From the NCBI GenBank assembly GCA_954871525.1, contig OX940871.1, positions 16,088,532-16,152,531 of the forward strand: a stretch of 64,000 nt of DNA, given 5' to 3'. Below, piece by piece: positions 1 to 12,840 of this stretch; the stretch's first letter is position 1, and each line of letters begins with the position of its first letter. The stretch comes from Parietaria judaica. Its lineage: Eukaryota > Streptophyta > Magnoliopsida > Rosales > Urticaceae. The translations under genes were made by a program, and so were the position numbers. Below the pieces are notes generated by a model. The model worked only from the letters and a program-made list of their open reading frames with translations. It made no database searches and was not told where the DNA came from.

Positions 1-1195
1 AAAAATATATTCAAATTCAATAACTATAATTACATGTCTAAATAATATAATATAAAATAGTAAAAAAATTTGCTACATGAGTTTATATTATTATAATTAA
101 GTTAGTATTTAATAATCAGAATAAGTTAAGTTCATTCGTTAATATCATAATATATCAATGTACAAATAACATTAATAATTGAATTAAATGATTTAATATT
201 ATAATAATATGTAATACAATATATTACAGAGTAATAATATATCATTATATTTATAACAACATTTTGTATGATTAGGCTGAAGACCAAAACATAGAAAACA
301 ACTTCAAGTTGTTTTTTGATTTATTTCATTAAAATTTCACTTGTGTACGAGAGATCAACAGAAACAAAGATAACTGGTAACCAAACGTGATATACGAAAC
401 CAGTATGACTTGTTTGAAACCAAAACCAAAAATTGGTCTCTGATACCGTAACTGAACGCCACTTACATTACAAGTTCTTGTTTTTTGAACCCCCTAAGCT
501 CGAAACCTAGATGCAGTTTTATTCGGATGTAGTTTTTGAAAAACATAATATGATTTTAATCAAGATGTGGTCATTCTAAAAGCATATGGCCAGCTGTACT
601 GCGGTTTAAAACTCACATTTCTATCATTTTGTTGAACTCAAAAATTGGGCACAATTATTGAGAGCCAAATATATTGACATTCAACCAACGTTCGTTTGAG
701 TTTTTTATTTTTATTTCGTGTTTGCATTTCTAATTTGATTAAATTATTCTAGCAGAAGTGCCACAAGTATATTCTTGTATGCAGTATATTTCAAATTTTA
801 TATTTTAAGTGATAACATTCCAATAAAAAAATCAAAAAGTATTGTCGTAAGTTCTAAACTTTTTTTTTATCGTGATAAAGTTTCATAAAATAAAAAAAAT
901 GATATTTAGGTAAGTTATAATTTTGTACGGCAAAATCTTATTATTATTATTTTTGTAAAAATTTTATCATTAACAAAATAAAATTTAAAATATACCGCAA
1001 ATAAAAAAAACTTAATATACTTGGTGATATTTTTGTATTAAATACGTCAATTTATATTGAATTTTGGACTTCGCTTCGTGGAGAATTGAAGACTTACCTG
1101 CATTTAGGTTCATGGGCTTTTGTCTTCTTTCGCAAAAGACTTTCCGTATTACCTGCTTTAACCTTTAATATAATTCAATCTTTTAACTGAAATTA
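1..1195. other. AT-rich intergenic DNA, no gene seen
   Basis: Long A/T runs on both strands and no sustained open frame. I see no recognisable gene, RNA or delimited repeat here. The right-hand part may be the outer part of the decayed hAT element that follows. Confidence 0.6.
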
Positions 1196-1345
1196 AACCT
1201 ATGCATTTCGGCGAGCCCCACGGGCTTCAACCCGGCCTGCCCAAACACGAGATAACATCAAGCTGCGGGGCTTGCTCCTGAGATGCCTCGCCAGCTGTCC
1301 GGCCCGAGCCTGTGGGTCCTTCGGGCTGCCTGGCCCGTCATTATC
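1196..1345. other. GC-rich patch, possible hAT subterminal region
   Basis: About 150 bp of strikingly GC-rich sequence with repeated GGCCCG/CGGGCC-type words sits in otherwise AT-rich DNA, 350 bp beyond the 3' end of the hAT transposase remnant. Such words are common in subterminal regions of plant hAT elements, so it is probably part of the same dead element. No matching terminal repeat or target duplication was found, so this is inference. Confidence 0.35.
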
Positions 1346-1695
1346 TGTTTTTTTTTTTCAAATGATAATTGCAATTTAGGGCATCGTCAATGCCCAAATA
1401 TGGTGGTGGTTAGATCAGAGAGCATTTTGACACCTCAACCATGTTTTTGACATCTATTGCTTGGTAAAATATGTGTTTAACTCAATTTAGCATTATAGAA
1501 TCTGCATTATTCTAAAGTAATTGGTATTGTAAAATAATTTTACTATTTATGTCAGATAGACGCATAGAGAATGAAAAAAAAATAATTATATTGTTTGATA
1601 AAATCGCAATAAAAACATAAAGAAGAAAAATAAAATTACAACAATTATTATACTTCGTTGTTTTGGTAGAATTGGTTGAATTGAGCGACGTCGCT

Positions 1696-3440
1696 TTATT
1701 TGGTTTTGACTTCGACTCCCTTGTGCTTCCAGCAATCGGCTCTAATCCAATCCCTGAAAATCATAAGCTTCTCCACCTGGTCCTCCGATAGCGAATGTCG
1801 TCGATCGCCAATTATATTTTTGCTTAGACTAAAGGCGGATTCCGATGAGACCGTCGAAGCCGGATGAAAAGGAAGTCGCGTGCCATCTGTGATAGAATGA
1901 TAAATTTTGTCTTGTGTTCCTCCCACCATTTGACGATCGGGAAAGGGCATTCATTCGGTAAAACCAAGAGTTGCAGCATATTTTTGTACTTGGTCACTTC
2001 GTCCATGACTCGACTTGGCTCGGCTCGGCTTGGAGTGCAAGGGAACGTCTCGGTGGCCCCATCACGTTTGTGCTTGGTTGATTTCCATCCGCCTCATAAT
2101 TACGTCTTCTCTCCATTTCGTTGATAAACAAAAAGGGTGATGAGTCTGTTGAAATTGAATTTTCCGTAGGTTCTACTGGTACCACTGTGCTTGGTGCTTG
2201 TGGTTTCCATTGTTCTTCGTATTCCCTTTACATAGTACCATAAACAATCTTATTATCGTTAAAATAGCAAAATTGTATTAGTATAAAAGCATTTAAGAAA
2301 GTCAAATAATGTCTTAGCCATGGTCCAATCATCGTTGTGGATGTATTCAGGCCCCCGGGCATCTAGGATTCATTTTTTGGAACATGTATTTGTAGTCGAG
2401 AACTCCATGTTCGCACGTCGAGTTCCATCGAGTTGGGAAATCCAAAGAGAATTTCCTCAGTAGAACCTTGTTCTCTTTTTGACAGTCCTTCCACACTTGG
2501 GCTCGGTGATTGCCAGCTCGCAAAAGCTTTATGTTGTCCCGGATCCTTTCAATATGTGAGCTAACCAAAGTTTCATCGGATCTAACAATAAGTTTAATAG
2601 TATGACAAGCACATCGTTGATGAAATAATTATTTATATTGTACGAGTATAGTATAACCGATTGTTTTAATTGCTACCCCATTTGACGATCATTGTCCAAC
2701 GTGTGACTACCCGATAACACCTAAAATTGAATTCGCTATATTGATAAAGACGGAAAACCAATAATATGTTTTGGAACACTCCAATCTTTATCAATATAAT
2801 GAGCAACAACACTAGAAAAATGTTCCGACGCCAAACCGTTCCAAACGTCAGAAGTCAAAGCGATACTATTTGAAAACGAAGTAAGACTATCAATTCATTC
2901 ACGTTTCCTTCGAAGAAATTCCTAGTGAGCGTGGAACGCGAAACATGTACATACGACGAATTAAATCGTTTAAGAAGAAGTGTTTGATCCTCATTTTCGA
3001 CAATGTTTAAAGGTTGATCCGTCATAATAACTCATTCCGCAATCCATGACCTAGCTCGTTCCGACTCCACTTTTTCCACCGAAAGAACGGTTGCACCCTT
3101 TGCACATGGCTCTAGCATCATGTTTTCCATTCGGTAAGAGATTGCCTCAGATGCGGTGAAAAAGATTCCATACTTCGGATTTGACCTTTCTCGGAGCTAA
3201 AAATGATTGAGGAGATGCGGGGGCAGGATATTATGCGGTCACCGATTCGCTACGTAGTCGCATCGACGATTCCGGTTGTAAATTTTCTTGTTGGAATAAG
3301 TGTTAGTTGAAATTAAATTCAATTCCGGCGCTTCTTCGCTTTGGGCATGAGTGAGTTGAGTGTTGTACATGGTGTCACCGTCTTGGCTCGGGGTCATCTC
3401 CGTATTCCCGTCGGTATCCCTAGGAGTTTGAAACATAGAA
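1696..3440 (-). pseudogene. Degenerate hAT transposase (RICESLEEPER-like)
   Basis: Reading the minus strand from high to low coordinates gives a broken hAT transposase. An acidic N-terminal leader (3436-3239) is followed by KVKSEVWNLF near 3200. Next is a block with MTDQPLNIVE and a following ALTSDVWNGLASEHFSS (2900-2770), the conserved 'TSDxW' catalytic region. The 'DFPTRWNST' block lies at 2568-2347. The C-terminal dimerisation domain is split over two frames: LSQMARDFL at 2006-1824 and STVSSESAFS...LSEDQVEKL at 1950-1696. The BED zinc finger expected near the N-terminus is missing. Several stops and frame changes make it non-functional. Order and spacing fit a single ancient insertion. Confidence 0.82.
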
Positions 3441-4588
3441 AAACCATCAAGAATTATCAGGAAATAATCGTTTCGCTCATATCTAGATATATAATCTAAC
3501 TTCCTTCGTTTTGACTAGTCATTATAATTAAACTATTATGACTAATGCCTAATTGGTATACTGTATAATAAATTAAAATATATGCTAATGCCTAATAAGT
3601 TAGTATACTGTATAGTAAACTATTATTGACTACTGTTAACTAGTAAACTATATAATAAACGAATAAACTATAGTATAACAAATTATACTGTACACTACAA
3701 TATTATAAACTATACTGTAATATTGATATGGCTAATAAAGTAATATTGTGGCTAACAAATTATATGACTAATGCCTAAACGTAATATTGTGACTAAATAA
3801 TGTGACGTATATAATAAACTAATGACTAATATATAACAACTAATATAATGTATACTAATAACTAATATATAACAACTAATAACTAATAAAACTATGGAGA
3901 AACTTGGTGGATAAATTGAGAGTTTGACGGAGAGAGTTTGAGTTCGAGGAGTTACAAATTGAAAGCTTGAGTTTGCAAATTTTAAAAAAATTAAAAAATA
4001 AAATGGTAAATTTAAATTTTTTTAAATTAATTTTGATAAAATATAGTTGTTTTAAATAATCTATTACATTCTGAAATTTTTATTTTTGTTTTTTTTTGGC
4101 TAAAATAGCAATTAAATAAATTAATTAAGCCATGGGCCGTCCAACGAAGGTGGCTTCACTTGAACCACAGAAATAAATAAATTAAACAGAATTCTCATCG
4201 ATACACGTGTTCTATATAACTCACTTCAATTATAGTTCCTTAATCCTTATAACCCTTAATATGATTATAACAAAGACATCTTCTTCATTAGGATCATGAT
4301 CAGTCATTTTCAGATAATTAACAAATAATTGATCCAATAAATTGTGCACATATATATATATATATATTATGTATGTATATAAAAGATATATCTAGGTTTA
4401 AGCGATGATCAAAATGGAGCCACCGGAAATCGATGATTGCAAGCAACACCGGGTAGGCAAAACAAGTTGTCCAATCTAAGTGACACAATTAGACTAAAAA
4501 AAGTTATAACTTGCCAAAAATATACTTCATTTGAAATTAAGAGATTTTATTTTTATATATAGTTTTTCTTTTCTGTAGTTTGATTTAA
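3441..4588. other. AT-rich intergenic DNA with short direct repeats
   Basis: Extremely A/T-rich. The stretch 3530-3900 is built of loosely repeated words such as 'gactaatgcctaa', 'aactatactgta' and 'aactaatatataa', looking like degenerate short-period repetition. A (TA)n run lies near 4350. No gene is seen. Confidence 0.5.
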
Positions 4589-5187
4589 GGGAAAGTATAG
4601 ATATATATACTTTGAAGTACCTCAAAGTTCACGACATATTTCAAATCTTATTTCTAGAGGCAAAAGTATCAAATATTAAAAAAAATTATGCCGTTAGTAC
4701 CAAACCGTTAACTTTCACAGAATATCAATATTTATTGTGGCATAACTTCTTAAGTTATTATTAACGTAAATACTTAAGTTATTATCATTTCTTAGCGATG
4801 CAAGTATATTTATGTTATTACATAAACTAATGATGAATTGGTGGATAAAATTTAAAAAAAATATCATAAATGATAATAACTTAAGTATTTATGTCGTCAA
4901 TAATAACTAAGAGCTTATGATAATTTTATCCACCAATTTTATATATATTATGTATAAGATAATAACTTTAGTACTTATGTCGCTAATAATTGATAATAAC
5001 TTAATGGTTTACGTCGTGAATAATACTATAAGAATTTATCCCGCCATAAATATTGATATATTATGGAAGTTAGCAGTTTGGTACTAACGGCATAAACAAT
5101 TTTTAACATTTTGGTAGTTTTAACTTTAAAAAATAATAAGATTAAGAATATTCCGTGAACTTTGAGATAACTCAAGGTACTTTTTCC
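4589..5187. mobile_element. Fold-back (long-TIR) non-autonomous DNA element
   Basis: About 600 bp forming one imperfect hairpin. The left arm (from GGGAAAGTA at 4589) reads through CTCAAAGTTCACG, TATGCCGTTAGTACCAAAC and ATATCAATATTTAT. The same blocks recur in the same order in the reverse complement of the right arm, which ends with TTTTTCC at 5187. Arms are more than 150 bp and diverged. No coding potential. I could not match a 9 or 8 bp target duplication, so the superfamily is open; a MULE-type fold-back MITE is likely. Confidence 0.62.
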
Positions 5188-5317
5188 TGTATTATCTCAT
5201 AACTTACGCATCACTGTTTGGATTGTAGTTTCATAGTTGTAAAAACCAAGTAAATTGGTCTCTGCTCTCTAAAAGGGCCAGTGTCTAAAAAGAAAACATA
5301 AGAACCATTAAGCCATT

Positions 5318-6939
5318 CACTCGGTTTTGGTGGGGAGGTACGGAAGATAAGAGGAAGATTCATTAAAAACGGTGGGAGCTCATTGCAAAGCCAAAGACGG
5401 AAGGGGGACTCGGTTTTAAAGACTTTGGAGATTTAAACCGGGCCTTGTGGGTCGTCTTACTTGGGGTATAATCCAACACCCGGAGTGCTTAGTGGCAAGA
5501 CTTCTCAACAGGAGAACTTCCCGAAATCTTCAGTGTTGGACTTCCAAAGCAAATCAACTCCTCATTTATTTGCAAGAGTCTTTGCTGGGACGGGTCTTGG
5601 TTCGGTGGAGCGTTAGATGGAAAATTTGGGAAGGAAATCTAAGTGCCTTTTCGCAACCATGGATACCTAGAACGGGGGCCTTCTCATTGGTTACACCGGA
5701 GCTGGACGATGACCGGCCATGGTTAGTGGCCGACTTCATAACCGACGGGGATTGGAACCGAGCGTTTATCTTGGCGGTGATGTCCTCCTACGATGCTGAT
5801 GCGATCTTAAAGATTCATTTGGGAACGGAATGCCAAAGAGACCCGTTAGTTTGGAAATTCAAAGAGGATGAAATTTACACGGTCACATACGGGTAGCGAC
5901 TTACGAGAGCCGAAGTCACGGGGGGACGCGTAGTGCTCGGATAGTGATGTGCGAAAGTGGTGGAAGGTATTTTGGGGCCTCCAAATCCCGCCCAAGGTTA
6001 AACACTTGGCGTGGCGGGCGTGTTTTGAAGGCCTCCTGACACATGGAGGGCTCCGTAGGCGAGGAATAAATTGTCTCCCCTTTCATAGGTTTTGCGGGAG
6101 CTTATGGATATGGAGTGTGAAGGGGCCAAAGCGTTGTGGTAATGCTCGGGGTTGCATAGGTGGGTGGAGAAGACCGGGGAGGTCCTTTTCCGGGACTTAT
6201 GTCTACGAGCGATGGAAACCCTCACGAGGGAAGATTAGGAGTTCTTTTGTGGGATCCTTTGGGCGACGTGGTCTGATCGAAACCTCCGACTCTTCGAGCA
6301 TGTCATAAATAAGTCGGAAGCTTGGATTGACAAGGTTTCCATTTGGTTTGGAAGCATCAAAATGTTTTCGTAGAGGACAGAGATAATCAACATGGATGGA
6401 CCGACTAAGCAAGGATCATGGTCCAGGGACGATAATGGGGGGCTTACTCTCAATGTAGACGCAATGTGGGACGACAAGACCGGGCGAGGAGCGGTTGGTT
6501 GGGTCCTGAAGAATCACCGCAGAGAGGTTCTTAGGGTCATGGCTTTGTTGTTTGAGAAATATGTAGACTTTGCGTTAATGGCGGAGTGAAAAGCTATTAT
6601 TAGCAGGCTCAATTTCGTCCATAATCGAGGTTGGAAAGTCGCGATGGTTGAGTTCGATTGTCTTCGTTCAATTCAATTGGTCGGAGACGGGAAGCTTAAC
6701 GGACTCCAAGGCCCGGTTTTGGCGGATGTGGGAAGGATGCTGCAGTCGGTGGCCTTTCCCCGCATGTGCCGACGAATTACCTAGATCACGTAATGTGGTG
6801 GCCAACCTCTTACCTTAAACACTTCTTTTTTCTTTGTCTTCCGATTTTTGGTCTACCGATTATCCAGTGTGGGTTGTAGACTTGGTTAACTGGGATTTAA
6901 CTCCATGCCTCTGACGCTAATACAATCAAGTTTTTTTTT
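5318..6939 (+). pseudogene. Decayed non-LTR retrotransposon (plant LINE, L1-like) 3' end
   Basis: The plus strand carries the C-terminal part of a plant LINE ORF2 in several frames. First is the end of the reverse transcriptase domain: FWWGGTEDKRK and GGLGFKDFGDLNRA near 5330-5440. The connector follows (SLLGRVLVRWSVRWKIW...PWIPR, 149-codon open block 5447-5896), with WNRAFILAVMSSYDADAIL and DPLVWKF. The zf-RVT block comes next (WWKVFWGLQIPPKVKHLAWR at 5955-6010). Last is an RNase H domain (LTLNVDAMWDDKTGRGAVGWVL at 6440-6510, stop at 6587). The reading ends near a T-run at 6931-6939. At least four frame breaks and stops make it dead. The 5' part of the LINE is not visible upstream. Confidence 0.8.
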
Positions 6940-7260
6940 ATAAAGGCATTAAGTAATTTGAACTTATTTTAACTCCATGTCTCTGATGATATCTTATTGT
7001 TGATATGATTTTGTAGTTATTTATGTCATATGGTAATGATTAAGTAATTTGGACTTATTTTAAAAATATATTTAGCTATCAAACTTATTTTCTAACTTAT
7101 CCGACGATATTTCCGTCAGCATGCGGCATGCCCGTTAAATTTATGTGGCATTTCCCACATGCGGCGTGCTCTTTTTTTCCGACTTTTTCTCGTTCGACAT
7201 GCCGCATACCCGTAAAATAAATAAAACGACATAGTGTCGACATCTGGCATTCAAAATCTT

Positions 7261-7305
<45 letters not shown>

Positions 7306-8708
7306 AGATTGGACGTCTAGGGTTAGTATTACTGTGAAATCCACGTTCACAAGTCACATGCATGTGGACATAAGAATATGGCTTCTCTGCTCATGCTGCT
7401 AACCCAATCAGTGCCTTGTGTTATGTTATGTATGTGCAGAAGCATGTGGCAGTTAAACATGCATATGCACAATGTGCTTTTGTCCTTATCGCAATACAGA
7501 CATTCACTGTATATTTAGCCACTCATAAACCCTAACCAGACTAACTGTTAGAGTGTCTCCCGATCTCCTTGTCCAAACTTTCTTTCCATATTATTATAGA
7601 GAGAAGACATTTGCTCATGGCAATAAAAATAAGCAATGTTGAGTTTGCGATTGCCAAAGACATTGCCTGAATATTCTCGGGAAAAAGAAGAATCATGTGG
7701 CCATAAATGTCACTCACGTTAATTAAACATTGCCACTAAAGTTTTCAGCGTCAAATTTATTATGGGGGGGTTGTAATGGAGTTATGGACCAATTTTCGAT
7801 GTATATATATGCATGTATAATAATAACCTCTATACCACTATAATATGCAAATTTTTATAACCAATGTGCTCCTTTAGAAGCTTATATATGCTTATATATA
7901 TATTCGAGGCCTATACTAGACATATTCTTCAATACTCGTATGTATTTTCCTACTAGAATATCTACCGTCCCATGTCTCCTTGACTATTTTAGATTCCTCC
8001 AAATTCCAAACCTACCCCTACCCTTATGATTAAACATTTAGAAGAAGAAAAAAAAACGTTATACGGTAAACCTCTCAAAATTAATTGTGTTGGGAGAGAA
8101 AAAAAATATATTATATTATCGAGGTAAAATTTAGTCATGTTAGTAGAGTCGAAATCGTACAAAAATATTATTTTATCGAATATTAATTTAACAAAGTTCT
8201 ACCGATACATCTATATATGTATGTTGGCTCTTTATAGTTCAATGTCCGTTGATATTAAAAGTTAAGTGTGTTTGACACCTTTATTACAAAATCAATGATC
8301 ATTAATTTGGTTCGATGATACTCATAAATGTATTCTTCTAAGCCAAATTCACGTGGATATGCTCTATCATAAAATAATGATAGTTAATTGGCATTAATAC
8401 CCTTTAACTTCCATTAGTGATCGATTTCGTCCCTTAATTTTTTTTTTCATAGACACGCCCCTTCAATTTTTGAAAAGTACCATATTGCCTTATACACGTC
8501 AGAGAGAATGATAAAAGAGGTAAAAGCGTTCATTATACTGCTCTTCAATTTCATAATTTCTATTCCAAAACTAAACTTTTTTATTTTTCAAAAAAATTTC
8601 ATGTGCTACATAGTACGTAATACATATAAATTAATATATTTCGTCTTTTCTTTTTTGCGTAGGACTTTTTTATGTTTAGGAATATTGGTTGATGTTAAAA
8701 AAAATTAA
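6940..8708. other. Intergenic DNA, hAT-like debris and a TA microsatellite
   Basis: No gene seen. The stretch 7095-7255, with repeated GCATGC/CGGCATGCC words and 'gtaaaa...aacgacat', resembles 44580-44695 and may be a truncated copy of the same non-autonomous element. The remainder is AT-rich sequence without structure I can name. Confidence 0.45.
7261..7303. repeat. (TA)n microsatellite
   Basis: An almost uninterrupted alternating TA run of about 43 bp. Antisense open frames across it give only YIYI repeats and are not genes. Confidence 0.95.
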
Positions 8709-8802
8709 AAAACCAAGTGCACCAATATACAATGTTTGAAACGAAGGCATTAGTATGTTTTTTTTTTCGGTTCAAATGTCAATAGCCCTCTTCTCTAGCT
8801 AG

Positions 8803-9205
8803 GAGTGGGACATTGAAAAGCCAAGTGCACCAATATACAAAGGTATTGCATTTTGGAAGCATGACAAACCTAATAAATAGATTAGGCGCAAACCTATTTC
8901 TTGTTTGAAGAACCAAGTTTCATCGTTTGTGATTAGCTATTTTATGAACTATAGCTGTGACTAGTTCATCTGTGTGTATCTGTTCTAGTTACAGTCACAA
9001 CTGTGAGTGGGACATTAAAAAGCCAAGTGCAACAATATACAAAGGTATTGCATTTTGGAAGCATGACAAACCTAATAAATAGTATTAGGCGCAAACCTAT
9101 TTCTTGTTTGAAGAACCAAGTTCCATCGTTTGTGATTGACTATTTTATTTATAGCTATGAGTAGTTCATCTGTCTGTATCTGTTCTAGTTACAGTCACAG
9201 CTGTG
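8803..9205. repeat. Tandem duplication, 202 bp unit, two copies
   Basis: The block starting GAGTGGGACATT at 8803 recurs at 9005, giving a period of 202 bp with only scattered substitutions and small indels through 'tgttctagttacagtcaca'. A third partial match (CCAAGTGCACCAATATACAA) occurs at 8711. No coding function seen. Confidence 0.88.
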
Positions 9206-9210
9206 ACTAC

Positions 9211-10265
9211 AGTTGTGAATGTTCAGAAACTTGCGATCAAAGAAGGTTAAGGATTTCTACGTATATTATTCTGGATTGATTTATTTTCATATCTTATTTA
9301 ACCTCTTTGGTTTCGCACGAGTGTCTCCCTACGGTTTTTTTATTTTATTTTTCTTCTATTTTCATTGTTTTGATACCTTTCTTCCCAAAAGATGAGAATA
9401 CTAAGTTTCATCGGGATGACTGATTGAGGAGACAAAGAAGCATAATGGCAGTTTATAAAGCACTTACCGCTGTTGGTTCTTCAAAGATGTCTTATTCAAT
9501 GAAACCTAATCACAAAACAAGTATTAAAGGCTGTCCATTTGTTGGCCGAAACCAGGACCAGAGGATGGCTGTGGGTCCCACACCCGTCGCATTCACATGC
9601 TGAAAATTCTTTGCCAATTATTGTCATCAAAACACTAATCTCACTGTGGCCAACGACCACTAGACTTCACACACACATTTGACTAATTTGATTTAGATCC
9701 TCAACTTATTGAACACTGCAGAATTGCCCACTTAACTCAAACTTAGAGGGAGTATATATTGTAACTCAACCATAAGAACCAGAACAGATAAATTGCCCCA
9801 AAACTACAACATTTAGCGTGATGATCGATGCCCCTTGAATTCAGATTGTAGCGTCGATATATGCTGCCCAGCAGGATTGGGCTTAACGGGAGGCGGACTA
9901 CGCTGCACTTTCCAAATATAAGCAAATATAAGGGTAAAATTCTAGTACCACGTTGTCATTATTATTTTTATCAGAAAGATATAATCAAAAAACTCGAATA
10001 TTATACATATTTGATAAATAATTTTGCTTTATAAAACGCTACACGTGTTGAATGAGTAATTATTAATTATATAAATATCTTCCATAATTTTGAATACGAC
10101 TCTAAATTGAGATCTAGTTTACGAGGCAATTTATGCACTTTTTCAATGAGTTTAGAGGCCATATATGCACTAAAGTCTTAACTCAGTGGTTTTTCTCATA
10201 AATTTTTAGTTTGTGGGACAATTATGCCCTACTCAACAAGTTCAGTGGCAAATGTGCAAATTTCT
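9211..10265. other. Upstream region of the first DUF241 gene
   Basis: Non-coding. Contains a few moderately GC-rich words near 9540-9620 and several diverged, partly inverted copies of a motif like 'tcaactTattgaacactgcagaattgccca' (near 9700, 10130 and 10210). These suggest decayed TIR-element ends close to the promoter. Nothing clearly delimited. Confidence 0.4.
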
Positions 10266-10267
10266 CC

Positions 10268-10279
10268 GTATATATATAC
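10268..10279 (+). promoter_or_regulatory. TATA box of the first DUF241 gene
   Basis: GTATATATATAC lies 65-75 bp before the ATG at 10344, the usual distance for a short plant leader. It also decides the start: the open frame extends upstream to an ATG at 10224, but that ATG lies before the TATA box and so would be outside the transcript. Confidence 0.6.
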
Positions 10280-10343
10280 AGATCGAACCAATTCGTGTTG
10301 TGCAAAGCAAAAACTCATCAGAGAACTTCAAAAATACACAAAA

Positions 10344-11180
10344 ATGGCAAGTGAACAACCAGTGGTGAGGTCCATCAGTTTGCCTTCGAGAGAGCATCCT
10401 TGCTCTGTCAGAATAGAGGCATTGCTAAAGCATCTAAACTCCTTCCAATCACCCTTCTCGGAATCCCTCGCCGCTCTCCAGAGTAGCCTCGCTAGCCTGG
10501 CCGAGCTCTACGCCTGCGTCGACGAACTAGTCAACTCTCCCGCCGCACAGCACGCCATTGTGGAAGTGGGAGCGGACTTCTATCTCGAAGGCTCCATCAC
10601 GCTGCTCGACACGTGCAATGCCGCCAGGGAAACATTACTGACGATGACCCAACACGCGCAAGCTCTTCAGTCGGCCATGCGCCGGAAATGCCTCGGGCAA
10701 GCCGACGTCAACGCCTACTTACGCTTCCGAAGGAAGGCCAAGAAGGCGATTATCGCAGAGTGCCTAGCAGGGTTAAAGAGAATGGAAAGCAACAACAGCC
10801 ACGTGGCGGTCTCCGATTCGTCCACGATTACCGGGATTCTCTTCGCAACTAGCTCCGTCACTGTCTATGTGCTCCGGTCTCTCCTAAAGTTCTTGTCCGG
10901 AAACCCCAGCAATAAGGGGTGGTCGCTGCTTTCGAAGCTTACGAGGAAGACAGCCACGTCGTCGGAGAGTTTGGTGGCGGGTGTCGATGCTTCTGTGCAC
11001 GCTCTGGTTGGAACCGCACACAGCGGAGATGACGTAGCGAGATCGAGGGCAGTGGTGACGTGTCAGGAGATGTTGGAGACGCTGAATTCGAGCAGCGACG
11101 ATCTTATGTCAGAAGTGGAGAGAGTGTTCAGATGTTTACTCCGAAATAGGGTTTCGCTGCTCAATATCCTCACACGGTGA
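10344..11180 (+). CDS. DUF241 family protein, intronless
   Basis: A 278-residue protein of the plant-specific DUF241 family, whose molecular function is not established. Family marks are visible: the N-terminal RSISLPSREHP signature just after the start, a helical central region with LLDTCNAARE and the basic YLRFRRKAKKAI stretch, and the C-terminal LLRNRVSLLNILT. No signal peptide or membrane segment is evident. It is intronless, which is common in this family. The ATG at 10344 is chosen because the TATA box at 10268 lies downstream of the other possible ATG at 10224. Codon use is much more GC-rich than the flanks. A paralogue on the same strand lies at 25460, and a truncated third copy at 27951-28739, so this is a dispersed tandem cluster interrupted by transposons. 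Confidence 0.9.
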   Translation: MASEQPVVRSISLPSREHPCSVRIEALLKHLNSFQSPFSESLAALQSSLASLAELYACVDELVNSPAAQHAIVEVGADFYLEGSITLLDTCNAARETLLTMTQHAQALQSAMRRKCLGQADVNAYLRFRRKAKKAIIAECLAGLKRMESNNSHVAVSDSSTITGILFATSSVTVYVLRSLLKFLSGNPSNKGWSLLSKLTRKTATSSESLVAGVDASVHALVGTAHSGDDVARSRAVVTCQEMLETLNSSSDDLMSEVERVFRCLLRNRVSLLNILTR

Positions 11181-11858
11181 ACAAACTCAAAACTGTATAT
11201 ATAGAGACAGACAATGTATAGATCTTCACCTTGGTCATGGCAAAACGATATTTTTAGTGTTTGCTATGTTAGTTTCTGAAACCAATTTGTAGACGTTGGA
11301 AATGCAAGCTCGTTTACTTAGATTCAACAACAATCTTCTCCTCTTCAAAAATATTTTTGGTAACCGAACGATAAACTCATCGAAAACGACAATTGATTTA
11401 TCGGTAAATATGGCATTATGAACATTGGTTGTGACTACCTTATGGCCATCAAACCAGTTGCGGTTTTACTATAGCTAAACAAATTATTAGTGGCATAGAT
11501 AGAATTCAATACTTTTACTTTTTTGGCATAAATTCATATTTTCACTATCGCAATTCTTAATGTCTACTTTATTATTTTCTTTAGCTCTGCCTATTTCAGA
11601 ATATTGATGATTCGTTCATTTTTTTTCTTTACAATATCGACATGACTTTAACAATATTTTTTACTAAAATATGACAAAGACGAAAAACAATAAGCAGCAA
11701 AAACTTTACCATGCATGAATTTTGTAAAAATCAAATTGATATGTTTCTCGATTAAAGTAAAAGCTAAACTAAGTGTACAAGTACAATTAAACTAATAATA
11801 TAACAATCTTAGCTAGTGATATACCCACCAAACCAAAGCCATTAATGTTATGTTTTCT

Positions 11859-11892
<34 letters not shown>

Positions 11893-12529
11893 AAGAGACA
11901 CCTACTCGACTAAATGGATACAAAAATCCCTATTTATAAATGACTACATTATGACGCGTCAAGATTTGGTTGGATCGACTCAAAGTCACCATGATAACAT
12001 ATATATGTCATAGTGATTTGGAGATCATAGCTTAGAAACGTTGAAATCGATAACTGATTCCAACAATTAAATAGATTAACAAAATTGGCGAGAGTGAATT
12101 TTTTCTGAAAAAGGTAAAACAAAGATGATATATAATATTAATATAATAGTACTACTGCCATGTGAGAAGGGGATCTTCTCAATGTGTGCATTGAATTTAA
12201 CCGTTTCTTATTTGATTGGATAAGGATTCAAGAACACTCAAACATTAAAAAATAACATTTCCTAGTTGGAAACTTCTCATCTCTTATAAATTTAGATGTA
12301 TTATGTATCATAGCTCATTTCAATATTTTTTTAGGATATATATATATATATATATTTATATTTCTTTCCGTTTTAAAATACGATCTATTTTTTTTAAATT
12401 AGTTAAAATATACTCTTAATTTGACAGCTTACTATCTATTCATCTAAATTTTAATTAATTTCTTAAGAATAAAAAAAACCTTCAAATTAACGGTTGCAAA
12501 ATTTAGTTTGTTGAAAATACTAAGTTTAA
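11181..12529. other. Intergenic AT-rich DNA
   Basis: Downstream region of the DUF241 gene, with (TA)n runs near 11865-11892 and 12338-12355. No gene, RNA or bounded element seen. Confidence 0.5.
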
Positions 12530-12840
12530 TTATTTAAAAGGTAAATGAGCCAAATGCCTATTTGTGACTCAAGGTTTCGAAAAAATGCCCATTTTTATCT
12601 ATGGTAATCCAAACAACCCATTAATTAAAATATGGACCTATATACCCTTCGAATTAATTAATATTTAGCATTTAAATTACGTTTAAAATTAATTAATAAT
12701 TTTCATTAATTAATAAATTCAAAATAATTTTTTTCTTAAATGTAGCTATATAGAATAACTTAATAATTCTTTAATTATTTTTGAATTTTTTCTCCCTGTT
12801 AATCACTATGCTAACGAATATCAAACTGTATATATAAACC

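Noticed and set aside
7097..7363. Minus-strand open frames of 69-88 codons
   Set aside because: They cross the (TA)n microsatellite and consist largely of YIYI repeats; no family features.
10224..10343. N-terminal 40-codon extension of the first DUF241 ORF
   Set aside because: It lies across the TATA box and has no DUF241 features; the family signature begins right after the ATG at 10344.
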